Origin: Chlamydiales bacterium
GTDB lineage: Bacteria; Chlamydiota; Chlamydiia; Chlamydiales; JAACFD01
DNA: 6,163 nt
Direction: 5' to 3'
Assembly (NCBI GenBank): GCA_009937555.1
Contig: JAACFD010000127.1
Location: 1-6,163, forward strand
Below the pieces are notes generated by a model. It ran no database searches. It worked only from the letters and a program-made list of their open reading frames with translations, and was not told the origin of the DNA. Below, one piece after another: positions 5,920 through 6,163 of the stretch (position 1 is its first letter; each line of letters begins with the position of its first letter). A program made the position numbers and the translations under genes.

Positions 5920-6163
5920 TTTTGCTGTTAATTTGCTTAAAATTGAAGAAAAATAGATTCAAAAAAAGGCTTAATCAGGTTTTTTTCAATATTTTTTTAA
6001 ACATTAGAAGAACTAGAGGTCAGTTAAAAGCGACTGTTTTTTAGTGGTTTATGTTTAGGAATAAAAGTGTTAGAGAAAGAATCGTAAGATAAATTAACAT
6101 TTTCTTAAAAAGGTGCTTGCTTAAATAAATAAAAATAGGTTATCTTTTTACTTCTTTTTAAAG
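5920..6163 (+). other. AT-rich non-coding region after pepA
   Basis: No convincing gene, tRNA or repeat is seen in these 244 bases, which are rich in A and T runs. A weak promoter-like pair, TTGCTT (6117-6122) and TATCTT (6141-6146) with an 18-base spacer, lies near the window edge and could serve a gene starting beyond it. In Chlamydia the gene after pepA is hctB (histone-like HC2), so this could be its leader, but no part of it is visible. Confidence 0.5.
5957..5990 (+). terminator. pepA: Possible weak terminator after pepA
   Basis: ATTC plus seven A (5957-5967) can pair with seven T plus CAAT (5980-5990) around a 12-base loop, with one C-C mismatch. A further T run follows at 5992-5998. 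The stem has no G-C pair, so it is much weaker than the other two terminators in the window and may not function as one. Confidence 0.3.

Noticed and set aside
6063..6092. Possible sigma28 promoter for a downstream hctB gene (AAAAGTGT at 6063-6070 and TAAGATAA at 6085-6092)
   Set aside because: Each half has partial matches, but the 14-base gap is too long for a sigma28 promoter, and no hctB coding sequence is visible in the window to support it.

Overview
The window looks like a piece of chromosome from a member of the Chlamydiae, most likely an environmental (amoeba- or animal-associated) lineage rather than the genus Chlamydia. The evidence is gene content and order. A CesT-type type III secretion (T3S) chaperone resembling Slc1/CT043 is followed on the same strand by ssb and then by pepA, which is the CT043-CT044-CT045 order of Chlamydia trachomatis. 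The DNA is AT-rich, all five genes are on the + strand, and none is broken.

Layout. The first 152 bases are AT-rich leader ending in a good ribosome binding site. The slc1-like chaperone (153-686) ends in a Gly/Pro-rich tail and is closed by a strong intrinsic terminator (712-745). Next comes a two-gene unit that does not sit between CT043 and CT044 in C. trachomatis. Its first gene encodes a 537-residue protein with flagellin-type N- and C-terminal helical regions flanking a beta-rich insert that contains a tandem duplication (844-2457). Its second gene, three bases downstream, encodes a 424-residue exported protein with a coiled coil, TPR-like repeats and a C-terminal domain that reads like a single Cache sensor domain (2461-3735). 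A likely promoter (3746-3774) then serves ssb (3855-4307), which ends in a very strong terminator (4336-4370). pepA (4447-5919) follows, with its start corrected to an internal ATG. The last 244 bases are AT-rich non-coding DNA. In Chlamydia the next gene would be the histone-like hctB, but it is not visible here.

How the genes may work together. ssb and pepA are housekeeping genes. The noteworthy part is a T3S chaperone next to a flagellin-like protein and a secreted TPR/Cache-like protein. Flagellins and T3S substrates use homologous export machines, and chlamydiae carry T3S plus some flagellar-type paralogues. The flagellin-like protein could therefore be a T3S-exported filament or cap-like surface protein, a repurposed effector, or a real flagellar filament/junction protein if this lineage has flagella. 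The window alone cannot decide between these.
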